Positions 62,799-64,000 of a DNA stretch of 64,000 nt are shown here, piece after piece. A program made the position numbers and the translations under genes. The stretch's first letter is position 1, and every line of letters starts with the position of its first letter. The notes beneath the pieces are model-generated. The model had not been told where the DNA came from. It made no database searches and worked only from the letters and a program-made list of their open reading frames with translations. Source of the DNA: Haemaphysalis longicornis (taxonomy: Eukaryota > Arthropoda > Arachnida > Ixodida > Ixodidae); the NCBI GenBank assembly GCA_013339765.2, contig CM023451.1, positions 151,923,123-151,987,122 on the forward strand, given 5' to 3'.

Positions 62799-63790
62799 GC
62801 CACCAAGCACTTAAATTTTGGGCTCGCACCCGAAGGCACTCAATGTTGCTGCTGCAAGGGCAGCGCTGGGCTGAATCCCACCACAGCCTACCTCGCGTGG
62901 TGCTGCCGCTGTGTGAATTGGATGCGTGGATTTTGATATAGGCTCACTGCCAGCGACAAGGGGTTGCTACAATGCCCACTTGTCCAAAGTTGAAAGGGCG
63001 GCATAATCAGGCAGCAGCCGGTTGGAAGGAATTACTAAGCCCTCCCCGCCACCCCATAATATTACCCATTTAATAAACGGAGCGCCCTATTTGCAAATAA
63101 CAGGGCTGCTGTCCTTGCTCAGGGCTAGCAGTCGGACACTGCACGCTTTTTTTTTTTTTTTTTTGCGAATAATTTCGCTGCGTTGCAAATTGTCTCCACC
63201 CGGGGGCGACAGTTGTGCGTTTGTGTCTGCATAGCCCTTGGCCCATACTGTGATTGTTTTAAGTTATTGTATCGTAATAAAAAAATGTCTTGAATCATGT
63301 GTAGTAAGAGGGTTTAAGTTGTGAAGTTCGAGAATTTTGTTTGGGTAGACCTGCGTTAGTTGCTGACTTATTTTGAAACTTACCGCTTTAGTCTGCACTT
63401 TTAATAAAATTTTATTCATGCAAACACTGTATGATGGTCTGCAGGATTTTATATAACCATGCAAGTTTTTGGTTCGTAAAAAGGAGAGTTGTTAATTAGG
63501 GAAACTTTTTAGATTCACTGTTTGAAGGCTCATTTTTGGCGGAATGCTAAATTTTTGCCTGGTCTTTATGCCTTCTGAGAAAGTTTAGTTCACTGCCTCA
63601 AGAAACTGTTAGTAGTGTAAAATATGCCGACTGCAGTCGTGTCCTCCTAGTTTACTAAGCGGCAGTGGGAGGGCAGTTGTCAGCCTGCTTTGATTTACGC
63701 GTGGTCATGAACGTCGTAAATGCACCTTACACAACTTGCCTCTCGCAGGAATTTGCAGACATTCCAGAAGGGTGCTTGTAAAATAAAAGA
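62799..63790 (+). other. DHHC gene 3' UTR with three poly(A) signals
   Basis: AATAAA at 63276-63281, 63403-63408 and 63782-63787. A 19-base T run lies near 63147-63164. Beyond this to 64000 nothing is recognised. Confidence 0.55.
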
Positions 63791-64000
63791 TTTGTTCTTC
63801 TCCATTATGTGTGGTGGGCAGCCTTGATACGCATGCAGGAATATTGTAAATACAGTACCGTTTCACCTTCCTCCGTATTATCTGAAAGTAAAACATGCAC
63901 TTGTTATGCAAAGAGTTCTGTTACACCGTAGTTACTCGATGTTCCATAATGTGCAGGGTTGCCTCTGGTATGCGTTCGATCTGCTTGCATTGAATTACTC

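Overview
The window is animal nuclear DNA, most likely from a hard tick (Ixodidae). It has split genes with long introns. It also carries a tRNA-derived SINE like the tick Ruka family (three copies), a tandem tRNA-like repeat ending in a 'GGTTCGAATCC' box, a LINE remnant typical of tick genomes, a piggyBac-like element with TTAA ends, and several short inverted-repeat elements. Nothing prokaryotic, viral or CRISPR-like is present. Species cannot be fixed from the sequence alone.

Three genes are clear. (1) The 3' part of HERC2 (+ strand, 113-23293, 18 exons): last blade of the second RCC1-like domain, linker, complete third RCC1-like domain and complete HECT ubiquitin-ligase domain, with a 3' UTR to about 24.1 kb. 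(2) Phosphoglycerate kinase (- strand, 41117 down to 32409, 12 exons, 415 residues after allowing for two one-base insertions). (3) A DHHC palmitoyltransferase of the ZDHHC2/15/20 group (+ strand, 41552-62798, 10 exons, 346 residues). PGK and the DHHC gene are divergent, with 434 bp between start codons holding a perfect CRE octamer and a YY1-like site. HERC2 and PGK are convergent.

The most interesting find is a second terminal exon for PGK at 28822-28988 (- strand), about 3.4 kb beyond the ordinary last exon. It has the same splice phase and repeats the normal PGK C-terminal peptide (GKVLPGVA-LS). It then runs on into a Cys-containing linker, one hydrophobic segment and an Arg-rich tail, followed by its own poly(A) signal. 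Read literally, the locus encodes a soluble PGK and a tail-anchored PGK through mutually exclusive last exons.

Other points: four of 37 inferred introns use GC-AG splice sites, each forced by reading frame. Five coding exons in HERC2 and PGK carry a single extra base; removing them restores both totals to whole codons, which points to insertion errors in the assembly rather than dead genes. HERC2 exon 9 is partly duplicated: the first copy is cut by a 1.4 kb inverted-repeat element, yet its 91 exon bases are identical to the intact copy while the flanking intron differs at about one base in eight. All gene models come from reading the sequence and comparing with remembered family sequences; no search was run.
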